A stretch of 64,000 nt of DNA from the NCBI GenBank assembly GCA_035296325.1, contig DATHBD010000054.1, forward strand, positions 62,001 to 126,000. Reading direction: 5' to 3'. The notes beneath the pieces were generated by a model. That model did no database searches, was not told the DNA's origin, and saw only the letters and a program-made list of their open reading frames with translations. The DNA is from DATHBD01 sp035296325. Lineage in GTDB: Bacteria > Actinomycetota > Actinomycetes > Mycobacteriales > Micromonosporaceae. A program made the position numbers and the translations under genes. Within the stretch, counting starts at the first letter, position 1, and each line of letters starts with the position of its first letter. This document shows, one piece after another, positions 17,205-24,908 of this stretch.

Positions 17205-19625
17205 ATGGCGGTCGGCGAACGGAGTGACGGGTCGATGAGGTCAGTGCACGGCACGGCGGTGTACCGGGACTCCGCACTGGACGGGGTCAGCGAAGCCACG
17301 ACGATCGACGACCTGGCTCAACTGCTGCGTCAGCTCCATCGCCGCGAGGCCCGCCGCCGCGGTCAGCGCGAGCTCACCCACCGGGCATTGGCGGCCCGGG
17401 CGGGATGGTCGCACGGGATCATCGGGGAGTACCTGTCCGGCCGGGTACTGGCGCCGAGCGATCGGTTCGATGTGCTCGTCAGGCTGCTCGGCGCCACGCC
17501 GGCGGAGCAGGGCGCGATGGCGACCGCCCGGGACCGCGTCGACGAGCGCCGCCGGGCGGGTCCGAATCCGGGTGCCGCACCGGGCGGGGGCCGGCCGCCG
17601 CGCGTCGTGCCCCGACAACTTCCCCCGCCGGCACGCCAGTTCACCGGCCGAGCCCGGCAACTGTACACAGTGGATGCCACCATGTCGGGTGAGCCGGGCA
17701 CCGCCGCCGTCACGACGATTGACGGCATCGCCGGGATCGGCAAGACCACGCTCGTGGTCCACCTGGCGCACCGCATCGCCGACCGGTTCCCCGACGGGCA
17801 GCTGTACGTGAATCTGCGCGGCTACGACGACGCCCTGCCGCCGGTGCGGCCGGCGGAGGCGATCCGTGGCTTCCTGGACGCGCTGCAGGTACCCCGTGAC
17901 CGGGTCCCGGACACCCCGCACGCGCAGGCGGACCTCTACCAGCGGCTCGTGGCCCGGCGGCGGATCCTGGTGGTGCTGGACGACGCGCGCGACGCGGACC
18001 AGGTGCGCCCGTTGCTGCCCGACGCACCCGGCTGCCGCGTGCTGGTGACCAGCCGGGATCCGATATGGCCGCTGGTCGCGGCTGACGGCGCCCACCCGCT
18101 GACGCTCGGCGCATTCACCGCTGCGGAGGCCGGCGGGCTACTGACCGGGCACCTCGGCGCGGCCCGGGTGACCGCGGAGCCGGTCGCCGTTGCGGAGCTG
18201 GTCGAGGTGTGCGCCCGCCTACCGCTGTCGCTGGCCATCGTCGCGGCCCGCGCCGCCGCCCGCCCGGATGCTTCGCTGGCCGCGCTCGCCACGGAGCTAC
18301 GAGCTGTTTCGCGGGGCGGAGCGGAGGCAGTCGCGGGCCAGAGCCTCAGCAGCGACCTCTACGCCGTGCTGGCCTGGTCCTACCGTCAGCTCACCGATCC
18401 GGCGGCGCGGCTGCTCCGGCTGTTGGCGACCCACCCCGGCCCGGACATCGCCACCTCGGCGGCAGCCAGTATGGCCGGCCTGACCGCCGCCGAGGTCCGG
18501 CCGGTGCTGGCCGAACTCACCCTGGCCCGGCTGACCGAGGAGTGCGCGCCCGGCCGGTACGCACTGCACCAGGTGGTGCGGGCCTACGCCGCAGGCCTGG
18601 TCGCCGACCCGGACCGCGTGGATGCGGTACGCCGGCTCCTGGACCACTACCTGCACAGCGCCCATGCCGCCGCCGTGCTCCTGCGCCCCCAACGCCATCC
18701 CATCCAGCTGTCACCGCCGCTGGCGCGGCCGTGCGCCGGGGTCACGCCGGAAGCGTTCCACACGCCGTCAGCCGCGCTCGCCTGGTTCAGCCTCGCGCAT
18801 CCGGCGCTGCTCGGCGTACTGCACCAGGCGGTCGCCTCCGGTGCCGACGGGCAGGCCTGCCAGCTGGCGTGGACGCTGACGACGTATCTGGAACGCCGCG
18901 GGCACTGGTCCGACCTCGCGACCTCCCAGCAGGTGGCGTTGGACGCCGCGACCCGACTCGGCGACCGTCCGGCACAGGCCCGGGCGCACGGCGGAATCGG
19001 CCTCGCCCACGCCCGGCTCGGCTCGGACCAGCACGCACGCCCTCAGCTGACCCGGGCGCTCGACCTCTTTGCCGACCTTGCCGACGCCACCAGCAGCGCA
19101 CAGACCCACCTGGACCTCGCCTGGACCGAGGCGCGCCAGGGTCGGTATGCCGAGGCGCTCGAGCACGCCCGCAGCGCGCTCGGCCTGCACCGCGCGGCTG
19201 GTAACCGGGCGGGGCAGGTACGGGCGCTGACCAACATCGGCTGGTTCCAGGCCCGGCTCGGCGCCTTCGAGCCGGCGATTGTCCACTGCGAAGAGGCGCT
19301 CGCGCAGTTCGGCGAGTTGGGCGACCGTGCTGGCGAGGCGGCCACGCTGCACAGCCTCGCCTACGCACACCAGCACCTCGGTCGGTACGGCGAGGCGATC
19401 AGGTGCTACCGGACGGCGCTGGACCGGTACCAGGAGATCGGGGAGCGCTCCCGCGAGGCGGACACGCTCGCGCTTCTGGGGGGTGTGCTGCAGGCGACCG
19501 GCGACCGGGCCACCGCCCGGGCCGCCTGGCGGCGGGCGCTGCGAATCCTCGACGAACTCGGGCACCCGGACGCCGGCAAGGTCCGGGCCCGGCTCAATTC
19601 GGTGGATCGGGCCCTCGCGCGGTGA
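17205..19625 (+). CDS. XRE-NB-ARC-TPR (STAND) transcriptional regulator
   Basis: The start is ATG 17205, five bases after GGAGG. This was preferred over a TTG at 17190. The 806-residue protein has an N-terminal helix-turn-helix region (about 30-105: L-T-H-R-A-L-A-A-R-A-G-W-S), a Pro-rich linker and an NB-ARC ATPase. The P-loop G-I-A-G-I-G-K-T-T-L is near 174-183, with Walker B I-L-V-V-L-D-D-A, the sensor V-L-V-T-S-R-D and a GLPL-like L-P-L-S-L-A. TPR repeats fill roughly 560-800. Such AfsR-like proteins oligomerise on nucleotide binding and control secondary metabolism or development in actinomycetes. The target is not evident because neighbours are unrelated. Confidence 0.88.
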   Translation: MAVGERSDGSMRSVHGTAVYRDSALDGVSEATTIDDLAQLLRQLHRREARRRGQRELTHRALAARAGWSHGIIGEYLSGRVLAPSDRFDVLVRLLGATPAEQGAMATARDRVDERRRAGPNPGAAPGGGRPPRVVPRQLPPPARQFTGRARQLYTVDATMSGEPGTAAVTTIDGIAGIGKTTLVVHLAHRIADRFPDGQLYVNLRGYDDALPPVRPAEAIRGFLDALQVPRDRVPDTPHAQADLYQRLVARRRILVVLDDARDADQVRPLLPDAPGCRVLVTSRDPIWPLVAADGAHPLTLGAFTAAEAGGLLTGHLGAARVTAEPVAVAELVEVCARLPLSLAIVAARAAARPDASLAALATELRAVSRGGAEAVAGQSLSSDLYAVLAWSYRQLTDPAARLLRLLATHPGPDIATSAAASMAGLTAAEVRPVLAELTLARLTEECAPGRYALHQVVRAYAAGLVADPDRVDAVRRLLDHYLHSAHAAAVLLRPQRHPIQLSPPLARPCAGVTPEAFHTPSAALAWFSLAHPALLGVLHQAVASGADGQACQLAWTLTTYLERRGHWSDLATSQQVALDAATRLGDRPAQARAHGGIGLAHARLGSDQHARPQLTRALDLFADLADATSSAQTHLDLAWTEARQGRYAEALEHARSALGLHRAAGNRAGQVRALTNIGWFQARLGAFEPAIVHCEEALAQFGELGDRAGEAATLHSLAYAHQHLGRYGEAIRCYRTALDRYQEIGERSREADTLALLGGVLQATGDRATARAAWRRALRILDELGHPDAGKVRARLNSVDRALAR

Positions 19626-19665
19626 GCCGGACGGGCGACTGACGCCGCCCGTCCGGGAATTTATG

Positions 19666-19679
19666 CGAACATATGTTCG
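19666..19679. promoter_or_regulatory. LexA (SOS) box at the polymerase start
   Basis: CGAACATATGTTCG is a perfect 14-base palindrome matching the actinobacterial LexA consensus CGAAC-n4-GTTCG. Its ATAT spacer and right arm contain TATGTT (19672-19677), a good -10 element, so LexA would directly block RNA polymerase. Confidence 0.85.
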
Positions 19680-20869
19680 TGTCGGAATCAGCGACGGTGC
19701 TGCACGCCGACCTCGACGCGTTCTACGCGTCGGTTGAGCAGCGTGATGATCGGCGCCTGTCGGGGCGACCGGTGATCGTCGGCGCCGGGGTGGTACTCGC
19801 GGCCAGCTACGAGGCGAAGGCACGCGGCGTGCGCACCGCCATGGGCGGCCGGCAGGCCCTTGCGCTCTGCCCGGAGGCGATCGTGGTGCCGCCGCGGATG
19901 GCGGCGTACTCGGCGGCGAGCAAGGCCGTGTTCGAGGTGTTCCGGCAGACCACTCCGTTGGTCGAGGCAATCTCCATCGACGAGGCGTTTCTCGAGGTTG
20001 GCGGCCTGCGTCGGATCGCCGGACCACCGGAGGGCATCGCCGAGCGGCTGCGGGCCGACGTCCTGCGGGAGGTGGGGCTCGTGATCACGGTGGGTGTGGC
20101 ACGGACCAAGTTCCTCGCCAAGGTCGCCAGCGGTGTGGCCAAGCCGGACGGCCTGCTGGTCGTGCCGCCCGACCGCGAGCTGCAATTCCTGCACCCCCTG
20201 CCGATCGAGCGCCTGTGGGGCGTTGGGCCGGTCACGGCACAGAAACTGCGCGACCGCCGGATCCGTACGGTCGGGCAGGTGGCCGGGCTCGGCGAGGCGG
20301 CCCTCATCTCGATGCTCGGGCGGGGCGCCGGCCGACATCTGCACGCGCTCGCGCACAACCGCGATCCGCGGCCGGTACAGGTCGGCCGGCGACGGCGGTC
20401 GATCGGGGCGCAGCGGTCGCTCGGCAGCGGTCCACACCCGCAGGCCTTCGTGGAGGCGGCACTCGCCGGCCTCGTCGATCGGGTCATGCGGCGGGCCCGC
20501 GGGGCGCACCGGGTGGGGCGCACCGTCGTGCTCCGGCTCCGCTTCGCCGACTACAGCCGGGCGACCAGGTCGCACACGCTGGCGAAGGCGACCGCACACA
20601 CCCACCCGGTGCTGCAGGTCGGGCTCGGGCTGCTCCGTGAAGCGGCGCCGGTGATCGGCCAGCGCGGTCTCACGCTCGTCGGCGTGGCCCTGGCCAATCT
20701 CGACGACGACGCGGCGGTGCAGTTGGAGCTTCCGCTGGGCGGGTACCGTGGCAACGATCTCGACGCCGCGCTCGACGCGGTCCGGGACCGCTTCGGATCC
20801 GGCATGCTGACCCGCGCCGCGCTGCTCGGCCGCGACCAGGATCCGACGGTTCCGCTGCTACCTGACTGA
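19679..20869 (+). CDS. dinB: Y-family DNA polymerase IV (DinB-like)
   Basis: This translesion polymerase of about 396 residues copies damaged templates. Catalytic acidic motifs are intact: L-H-A-D-L-D-A-F-Y-A-S-V-E near the N-terminus and A-I-S-I-D-E-A-F about 95 residues later. A helix-hairpin-helix region (L-W-G-V-G-P-V-T-A-Q-K-L) and a little-finger domain follow. The C-terminal V-Q-L-E-L-P-L could be a sliding-clamp-binding peptide. The start is uncertain: ATG 19673 lies inside the LexA box, GTG 19679 overlaps its last base and GTG 19697 is also possible. The LexA box implies induction by DNA damage. Confidence 0.92.
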   Translation: MSESATVLHADLDAFYASVEQRDDRRLSGRPVIVGAGVVLAASYEAKARGVRTAMGGRQALALCPEAIVVPPRMAAYSAASKAVFEVFRQTTPLVEAISIDEAFLEVGGLRRIAGPPEGIAERLRADVLREVGLVITVGVARTKFLAKVASGVAKPDGLLVVPPDRELQFLHPLPIERLWGVGPVTAQKLRDRRIRTVGQVAGLGEAALISMLGRGAGRHLHALAHNRDPRPVQVGRRRRSIGAQRSLGSGPHPQAFVEAALAGLVDRVMRRARGAHRVGRTVVLRLRFADYSRATRSHTLAKATAHTHPVLQVGLGLLREAAPVIGQRGLTLVGVALANLDDDAAVQLELPLGGYRGNDLDAALDAVRDRFGSGMLTRAALLGRDQDPTVPLLPD

Positions 20870-20962
20870 TTTCCCCGCGCAGCGATGAGTTCCGGCGTCC
20901 AGCGCGGTCAGAACCGTGACCGCACCCCACACCGATGCGCCGGTGGCGCACAGGGGAGAGAC

Positions 20963-21343
20963 ATGAAGCGTCCCAGCCTCGACAGCATGCTGTTGGCCAG
21001 CACGGACCCGGAGCGGCTGCGCGCCTGGTACGTGGCCGCGCTCGACCCGGAGGTGAACAACGAGGTCGACACGTACCGGATTCTCAAGTTCGGCGCGTGC
21101 TACCTCCTCATCGACCAGCGGCGTGACGTCTCGGACAAGAATCCGGAGCCGGGCCGGGTGATCCTGAACTTCGACGTGGCCGACGCCAACGCTGTGGCGG
21201 TCCGCATCGACAAGCTTGGCGGATCATGGCTGGCCCCGCTGGAGGACCGCGAGGGCAGCCTGTTCGCCACCGCCATCGACCCGGACGGCAACTACGTGCA
21301 GATCATCCAGCTCTGCGAGGCGCACCGGGCGGCGATGGCCTGA
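20963..21343 (+). CDS. VOC-superfamily protein (glyoxalase/bleomycin-resistance fold)
   Basis: The 126-residue protein starts at ATG 20963 after GGGGAGAG. It has the one-module pattern of VOC proteins: a start S-T-D-P-E-R-L-R-A-W-Y, a central strand R-V-I-L-N-F-D-V-A-D, and the closing F-A-T-A-I-D-P-D-G-N-Y-V-Q-I-I-Q-L motif. Members are metal-dependent lyases, dioxygenases or drug-sequestering proteins. Metal ligands are not clear enough to choose among them. It precedes a cytochrome P450 gene by 124 bases, but no shared pathway is evident. Confidence 0.8.
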   Translation: MKRPSLDSMLLASTDPERLRAWYVAALDPEVNNEVDTYRILKFGACYLLIDQRRDVSDKNPEPGRVILNFDVADANAVAVRIDKLGGSWLAPLEDREGSLFATAIDPDGNYVQIIQLCEAHRAAMA

Positions 21344-21467
21344 CCCGCACCGCACACACGGCGCCGCCCGGTCCGCGGACCGCCGGATTGCCCGGGTGCG
21401 TGGCTCGCCGCGCACACCCGGCACCTGGCACGATGCCTGGGTAGGCCGAACTGCTGGGGGGTATGGC

Positions 21468-22682
21468 GTGCGTACCGTTCTGGACGGACCCGAGGTCGAC
21501 GCGTTGCTCGAGGAACTGACCACGATGGTCGGTCGGGAAGATCCATATCCGCGCTACGAACGGCTCCGGCGGATGTCTGCCGTGGTCCGGGCCCAGGATG
21601 GGGCCCTCGTGGTCACCCGGTACGCCGACTGCTCGATCGTGGTCCGCGATCCGCGCCTCGGTCACCTTCCGCCGGACATGCTGGCCTTCATCGGGTATCC
21701 GGACTGGGCCGAGCATCCCGCGATGCGGCAACTGTTCACCAGCATGCTCGCGCTCAACCCGCCCGACCACACCCGGCTGCGTCGCCTGGTCAGCGGGGCC
21801 TTCACCGCCCGTCGGGTGCAGGAGATGCGACCGGCGATCGAGCGGATGGTCGACGACCTGCTCGACGAGGTGAGCGGTGCGGGCGACTTCGTCGCGCGAT
21901 TCGCCTTCCCCCTTCCGGTGAACGTCATCGGCGAGCTTCTCGGTGTGCCCAGCGGGGACCGGGCCCAGTTCCAGTCGCTCGTGCGGGACTGGACCGAGAT
22001 CCTCGAGGTGATCACCGACGAGGTGCTGCTCCGGGCGGATCCTGCGGCCGCCACCATCCGGGAGTATCTGGCGGGCCTGGTCGCCGAGCGCCGACGCCGG
22101 CCGGGCGGGGATCTGCTCAGCGCGCTTGTCGCCGCCGAGGAGCGCGGTGACCAGCTCACCGAGGACGAGCTGCTGACCACCGCCGCGCTGCTGTTCGCCG
22201 CCGGCTTTGAGACCACCACCAACCTGCTGGCCAACGGCCTGGTGGCGCTGCTACAGCACCCGGATGAGGCGCGGCAGCTCCGCGAACGACCCGAGTTGGC
22301 CCCGGCTGCTGTCGAGGAGTTGCTGCGCTTCGACAGCCCGGTGCAGCTGGTCAGCCGGGTCGTGATGGAGCCGGTCGAACTCGCCGGGATGACCGTGTCA
22401 CCGGGCGAGCGGCTGGTCGCCTACCTCGGCGCCGGCAACCGCGACCCGGAACGGTTCCCCGAGCCGGACCGGCTGTGGTTGGCCCGTCCGGACAACGGGC
22501 CGCTGTCCTTCGGTGGGGGGATCCACTACTGCCTGGGTGCGCCGTTGGCCCGGCTGGAAGCGCAGGTGGCGTTGCCCGCCCTGCTCCGTCGGTTTCCACG
22601 GTTGGCGCTCGCCGGCGTGCCGGCACGTCGTGACAGCCTGAGTATCAAGGGCTTCACCCGGCTCCCGATCGACACGGGTTGA
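21468..22682 (+). CDS. cytochrome P450 monooxygenase
   Basis: The 404-residue class I bacterial P450 starts at GTG 21468, six bases after a G-run. The I-helix F-A-A-G-F-E-T-T-T carries the oxygen-activating acid-alcohol pair. The K-helix E-x-x-R is E-L-L-R. The heme loop F-G-G-G-I-H-Y-C-L-G-A-P-L-A-R contains the cysteine ligand Cys355. The overall length and motifs resemble CYP107-like enzymes of actinomycete secondary metabolism. No ferredoxin or reductase gene is adjacent, so electrons must come from elsewhere. Substrate unknown. Confidence 0.93.
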   Translation: MRTVLDGPEVDALLEELTTMVGREDPYPRYERLRRMSAVVRAQDGALVVTRYADCSIVVRDPRLGHLPPDMLAFIGYPDWAEHPAMRQLFTSMLALNPPDHTRLRRLVSGAFTARRVQEMRPAIERMVDDLLDEVSGAGDFVARFAFPLPVNVIGELLGVPSGDRAQFQSLVRDWTEILEVITDEVLLRADPAAATIREYLAGLVAERRRRPGGDLLSALVAAEERGDQLTEDELLTTAALLFAAGFETTTNLLANGLVALLQHPDEARQLRERPELAPAAVEELLRFDSPVQLVSRVVMEPVELAGMTVSPGERLVAYLGAGNRDPERFPEPDRLWLARPDNGPLSFGGGIHYCLGAPLARLEAQVALPALLRRFPRLALAGVPARRDSLSIKGFTRLPIDTG

Positions 22683-22739
22683 CCTCAGGCGGGTCGGCGT
22701 TCCGCGCTGCCCCGCGCGGCGCGACGGTACGCTGCCACC

Positions 22740-22829
22740 ATGCTCGAAGACGGACGGGGCACCTCAGTGCCGGCGGGTCCGCGCCCGCCCGGCGATCGAC
22801 GGCCCGCCGGGTTGGCCGACGCGGCGTGA
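22740..22829 (+). CDS. 29-residue ORF coupled to MazF-like toxin gene
   Basis: An ATG at 22740 opens a 29-codon frame whose TGA (22827-22829) overlaps the GTG start of the toxin-like gene by four bases (GTGA). The product is rich in Pro, Gly, Arg and Ala and lacks an evident DNA-binding fold. It could be a leader peptide for translational coupling or a minimal or degraded antitoxin. It has no strong ribosome-binding site, and I am unsure it is translated. Confidence 0.35.
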   Translation: MLEDGRGTSVPAGPRPPGDRRPAGLADAA

Positions 22830-23140
22830 ACCGTGGCGAGATCTGGACCATCGGCGATCGCACCGACCTGCGGTACCGGGTGCTGGTGCTCTCCAGCGAC
22901 GCGCACAACGACCGGCGCAACGCCGCGCCGTTCTGCGCGCCGATCGTCCGCCAGCGGGGCACGACGGACCTTCCGCCGTTCGCAGTGCCGCTGACCGAGC
23001 AGGACCCGATGACCGGCGTGGTGGTGGTGAGCCGGATGCGGCGGATACCCGCTTCGGTGGCGGCGGAGCGGATCGGCATGGTGACCGGGGCCAGCATGGC
23101 GCGCCTCGGTGACGCCCTTCGACAGCTCTTCGAGGTCTGA
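22826..23140 (+). CDS. MazF/PemK-family toxin-like endoribonuclease
   Basis: The 104-residue protein opens V-N-R-G-E-I-W-T-I, the signature start of MazF/PemK toxins. Y-R-V-L-V-L-S-S-D-A-H-N, A-P-I-V-R and a late V-V-V-V-S-R-M-R-R-I-P strand fit the family. Characterised members cleave RNA at short sequences. The usual 70-90-residue antitoxin gene upstream is absent. Only a 29-codon frame overlaps its start. It could be an orphan or domesticated member. Confidence 0.75.
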   Translation: MNRGEIWTIGDRTDLRYRVLVLSSDAHNDRRNAAPFCAPIVRQRGTTDLPPFAVPLTEQDPMTGVVVVSRMRRIPASVAAERIGMVTGASMARLGDALRQLFEV

Positions 23141-23144
23141 ACGG

Positions 23145-23900
23145 TCACACCCAGGGCGGCGGCCCTTCCGGGATCAGGACGTGCACATCGAAGAGGACCG
23201 CCGCCTGCACACCCATCGCCGGGCCGCTCATCCCGGCGACCCAGGTGAGGAACGGCCCAGGCTCGAAGGCCCCGGCGCCCAGACCCTTGGTGTACTCGGC
23301 GTGGGCGGCGAGCGACGCGATCCCGCGCTGCAGCGGCTCGCCGGTCACGTCCACCCCGTGCGTCGGCTGTTCCGCGCCCGCGAAACAGCCGTAGCGCACG
23401 CCGCCCCACGGCTGCAGGCCCTCGTCGGCGAGTTCCGGAAAGATCCAGCGGTTGCCGGCGTCGCGCGCGGCATCGAGCGTGGCCAGCCCGACGACGCGGT
23501 GGTCGGCCTGGTTCGTCATGCCGCCGATCATCCGGACCGTGAACGCGCCGGACACCACCACGTCGGGCCGGTGCCGGCGGATCGCCCGGACGATGTCGCG
23601 GCGCAGGTCCAGGCTGTCCTGGACGGTCCCGTCCGGGTAGTCGAGAAAATCGACCACGTCGACCCCGACCTGCCGCGCCCCTGCGCGTTCCTCCGCTTCG
23701 CGCAGCGGGCCGGCCTGGTCCGGGTGCATCCCGTCGATTCCCGCCTCACCGCGGGTGGCCAGCAGGTAGGTCACCTGCTTGCCCTGCTCCGTCCACCGCG
23801 CGACAGCGGACGCCGTGCCGTACTCGATGTCGTCCGGATGCGCGGCCACGGCCAGACACCGTTGCCAGTCTTCGGGGAGGGCGGGCAGAAGTTCGGTCAT
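23145..23900 (-). CDS. PIG-L/LmbE-family deacetylase
   Basis: The 251-residue protein starts at ATG 23900. It has the zinc-binding A-H-P-D-D-I-E motif near residue 20 and a later D-H-R motif providing another metal histidine. Family members remove acetyl groups from N-acetylglucosamine-type substrates, including MshB in mycothiol synthesis and Mca. This copy lacks features that would distinguish MshB or Mca. It is divergent from the esterase gene with 92 bases between starts, and converges with the MazF-like gene with a 4-base gap. Confidence 0.85.
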   Translation of the reverse strand: MTELLPALPEDWQRCLAVAAHPDDIEYGTASAVARWTEQGKQVTYLLATRGEAGIDGMHPDQAGPLREAEERAGARQVGVDVVDFLDYPDGTVQDSLDLRRDIVRAIRRHRPDVVVSGAFTVRMIGGMTNQADHRVVGLATLDAARDAGNRWIFPELADEGLQPWGGVRYGCFAGAEQPTHGVDVTGEPLQRGIASLAAHAEYTKGLGAGAFEPGPFLTWVAGMSGPAMGVQAAVLFDVHVLIPEGPPPWV

Positions 23901-23992
23901 GGGACCACGGTACCGGCGCGTACCCGCGGATAGGATCGCTCCGATCGCGCGCCGGCGGACCGTTGCGGCGCACCCGCGCCGAAGGTGAGCAG

Positions 23993-24889
23993 ATGGATCC
24001 CTCCCGCATGCACCCCCAGGCCCGCACGGCGATGGAGGTGCAGCAGCACGCCGCGTTGACCGTCGACAACGTGGCTGCCATGCGTCGCAGCATGCGCGAC
24101 GCGACACCGGACGAGGTGGGTGCCGGCCCGCCGGTGCACAGGGTGATGGACCTCGACGCCGATGGCGTCCCGGTCCGCCTGTACGTCGCCGAGGCGCAGG
24201 CCGGCGTGCCGGTGCTGGTGTACGCGCACGGTGGCGGCTGGGTCCTGGGGGATTTGGAAACCCATGACGGCCTGTGCCGCCATCTCGCCGTCGCCACCGG
24301 CTGGGCGGTGCTGGCGGTGGACTACCGGCGCCCGCCGGAGTTTCCCTGTCCGGCAGCCGCCGACGACCTGGAGCGGGCGCTGGCCTGGGTGCGCCGGACC
24401 GCTGCGACGCATGGTCTGGACCGCGCCCGGATCGCCGTCGCGGGCGACTCCTCAGGTGCGCACGTGGCGGCCGTCGTGGCCCGGCGCGCCCGGGACGCCG
24501 GTCGCCCAGTGGTGGCGCAGGTGCTGATCTGCCCGGTCATCGACCCGGCCATGGACTATCCGGACCTGGACGGCTACGGGCTGCGCCGCGACGAGATGCG
24601 GTTCTTCTGGGACGCGTACGCGCCGACGGGCGTGGACCGGCAACACCCGGACGTCAACCCGCTGCGGGCCGACCTCGCCGGGCTTCCCCCGGCGGTCGTC
24701 ATCACGGCGGAGCTCGATGTGCTGCGAGACGACGGTGAGCGCTACGCGTCGCGGCTCCTGGCGGCCGGCGTGCCGGTCACCTGCGTCCGGTACCTGGGGG
24801 TCAACCACAACTTCGTCCGCAAGCTTGCCGTCTTCGACGCCGCGTCCGTGGCGGTGGCCCAGATCGCCGCCGCCCTGCGCCGGTACTGA
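23993..24889 (+). CDS. HSL-type alpha/beta hydrolase (esterase)
   Basis: The 298-residue protein starts at ATG 23993 behind GAAGGTGAG. It has the hormone-sensitive-lipase pattern: oxyanion motif H-G-G-G-W (79-83), nucleophile elbow G-D-S-S-G with Ser153, acid Asp242 in A-E-L-D-V-L-R-D-D-G and His272 in V-N-H-N-F. It should hydrolyse short-chain carboxylic esters in the cytoplasm. The cap helices at the N-terminus are present. Its stop codon is part of a hairpin shared with the convergent helicase-nuclease gene. Confidence 0.92.
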   Translation: MDPSRMHPQARTAMEVQQHAALTVDNVAAMRRSMRDATPDEVGAGPPVHRVMDLDADGVPVRLYVAEAQAGVPVLVYAHGGGWVLGDLETHDGLCRHLAVATGWAVLAVDYRRPPEFPCPAAADDLERALAWVRRTAATHGLDRARIAVAGDSSGAHVAAVVARRARDAGRPVVAQVLICPVIDPAMDYPDLDGYGLRRDEMRFFWDAYAPTGVDRQHPDVNPLRADLAGLPPAVVITAELDVLRDDGERYASRLLAAGVPVTCVRYLGVNHNFVRKLAVFDAASVAVAQIAAALRRY

Positions 24890-24908
24890 ACCGGCCGTTC
24901 AGCCGGCG
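24878..24908. terminator. bidirectional hairpin spanning two convergent stop codons
   Basis: CGCCGG-TA-CTGAAC, loop CGGCC, GTTCAG-CCGGCG forms a 12-pair stem with a two-base bulge. The TGA of the esterase lies in one arm and the TGA of the helicase-nuclease lies in the other, so both genes end inside one hairpin. Confidence 0.65.

Noticed and set aside
20963..24889. A biosynthetic gene cluster formed by the P450, VOC protein, deacetylase and esterase
   Set aside because: There is no core synthase, genes point in different directions and a toxin-like gene interrupts them. Co-localisation alone does not support a pathway.
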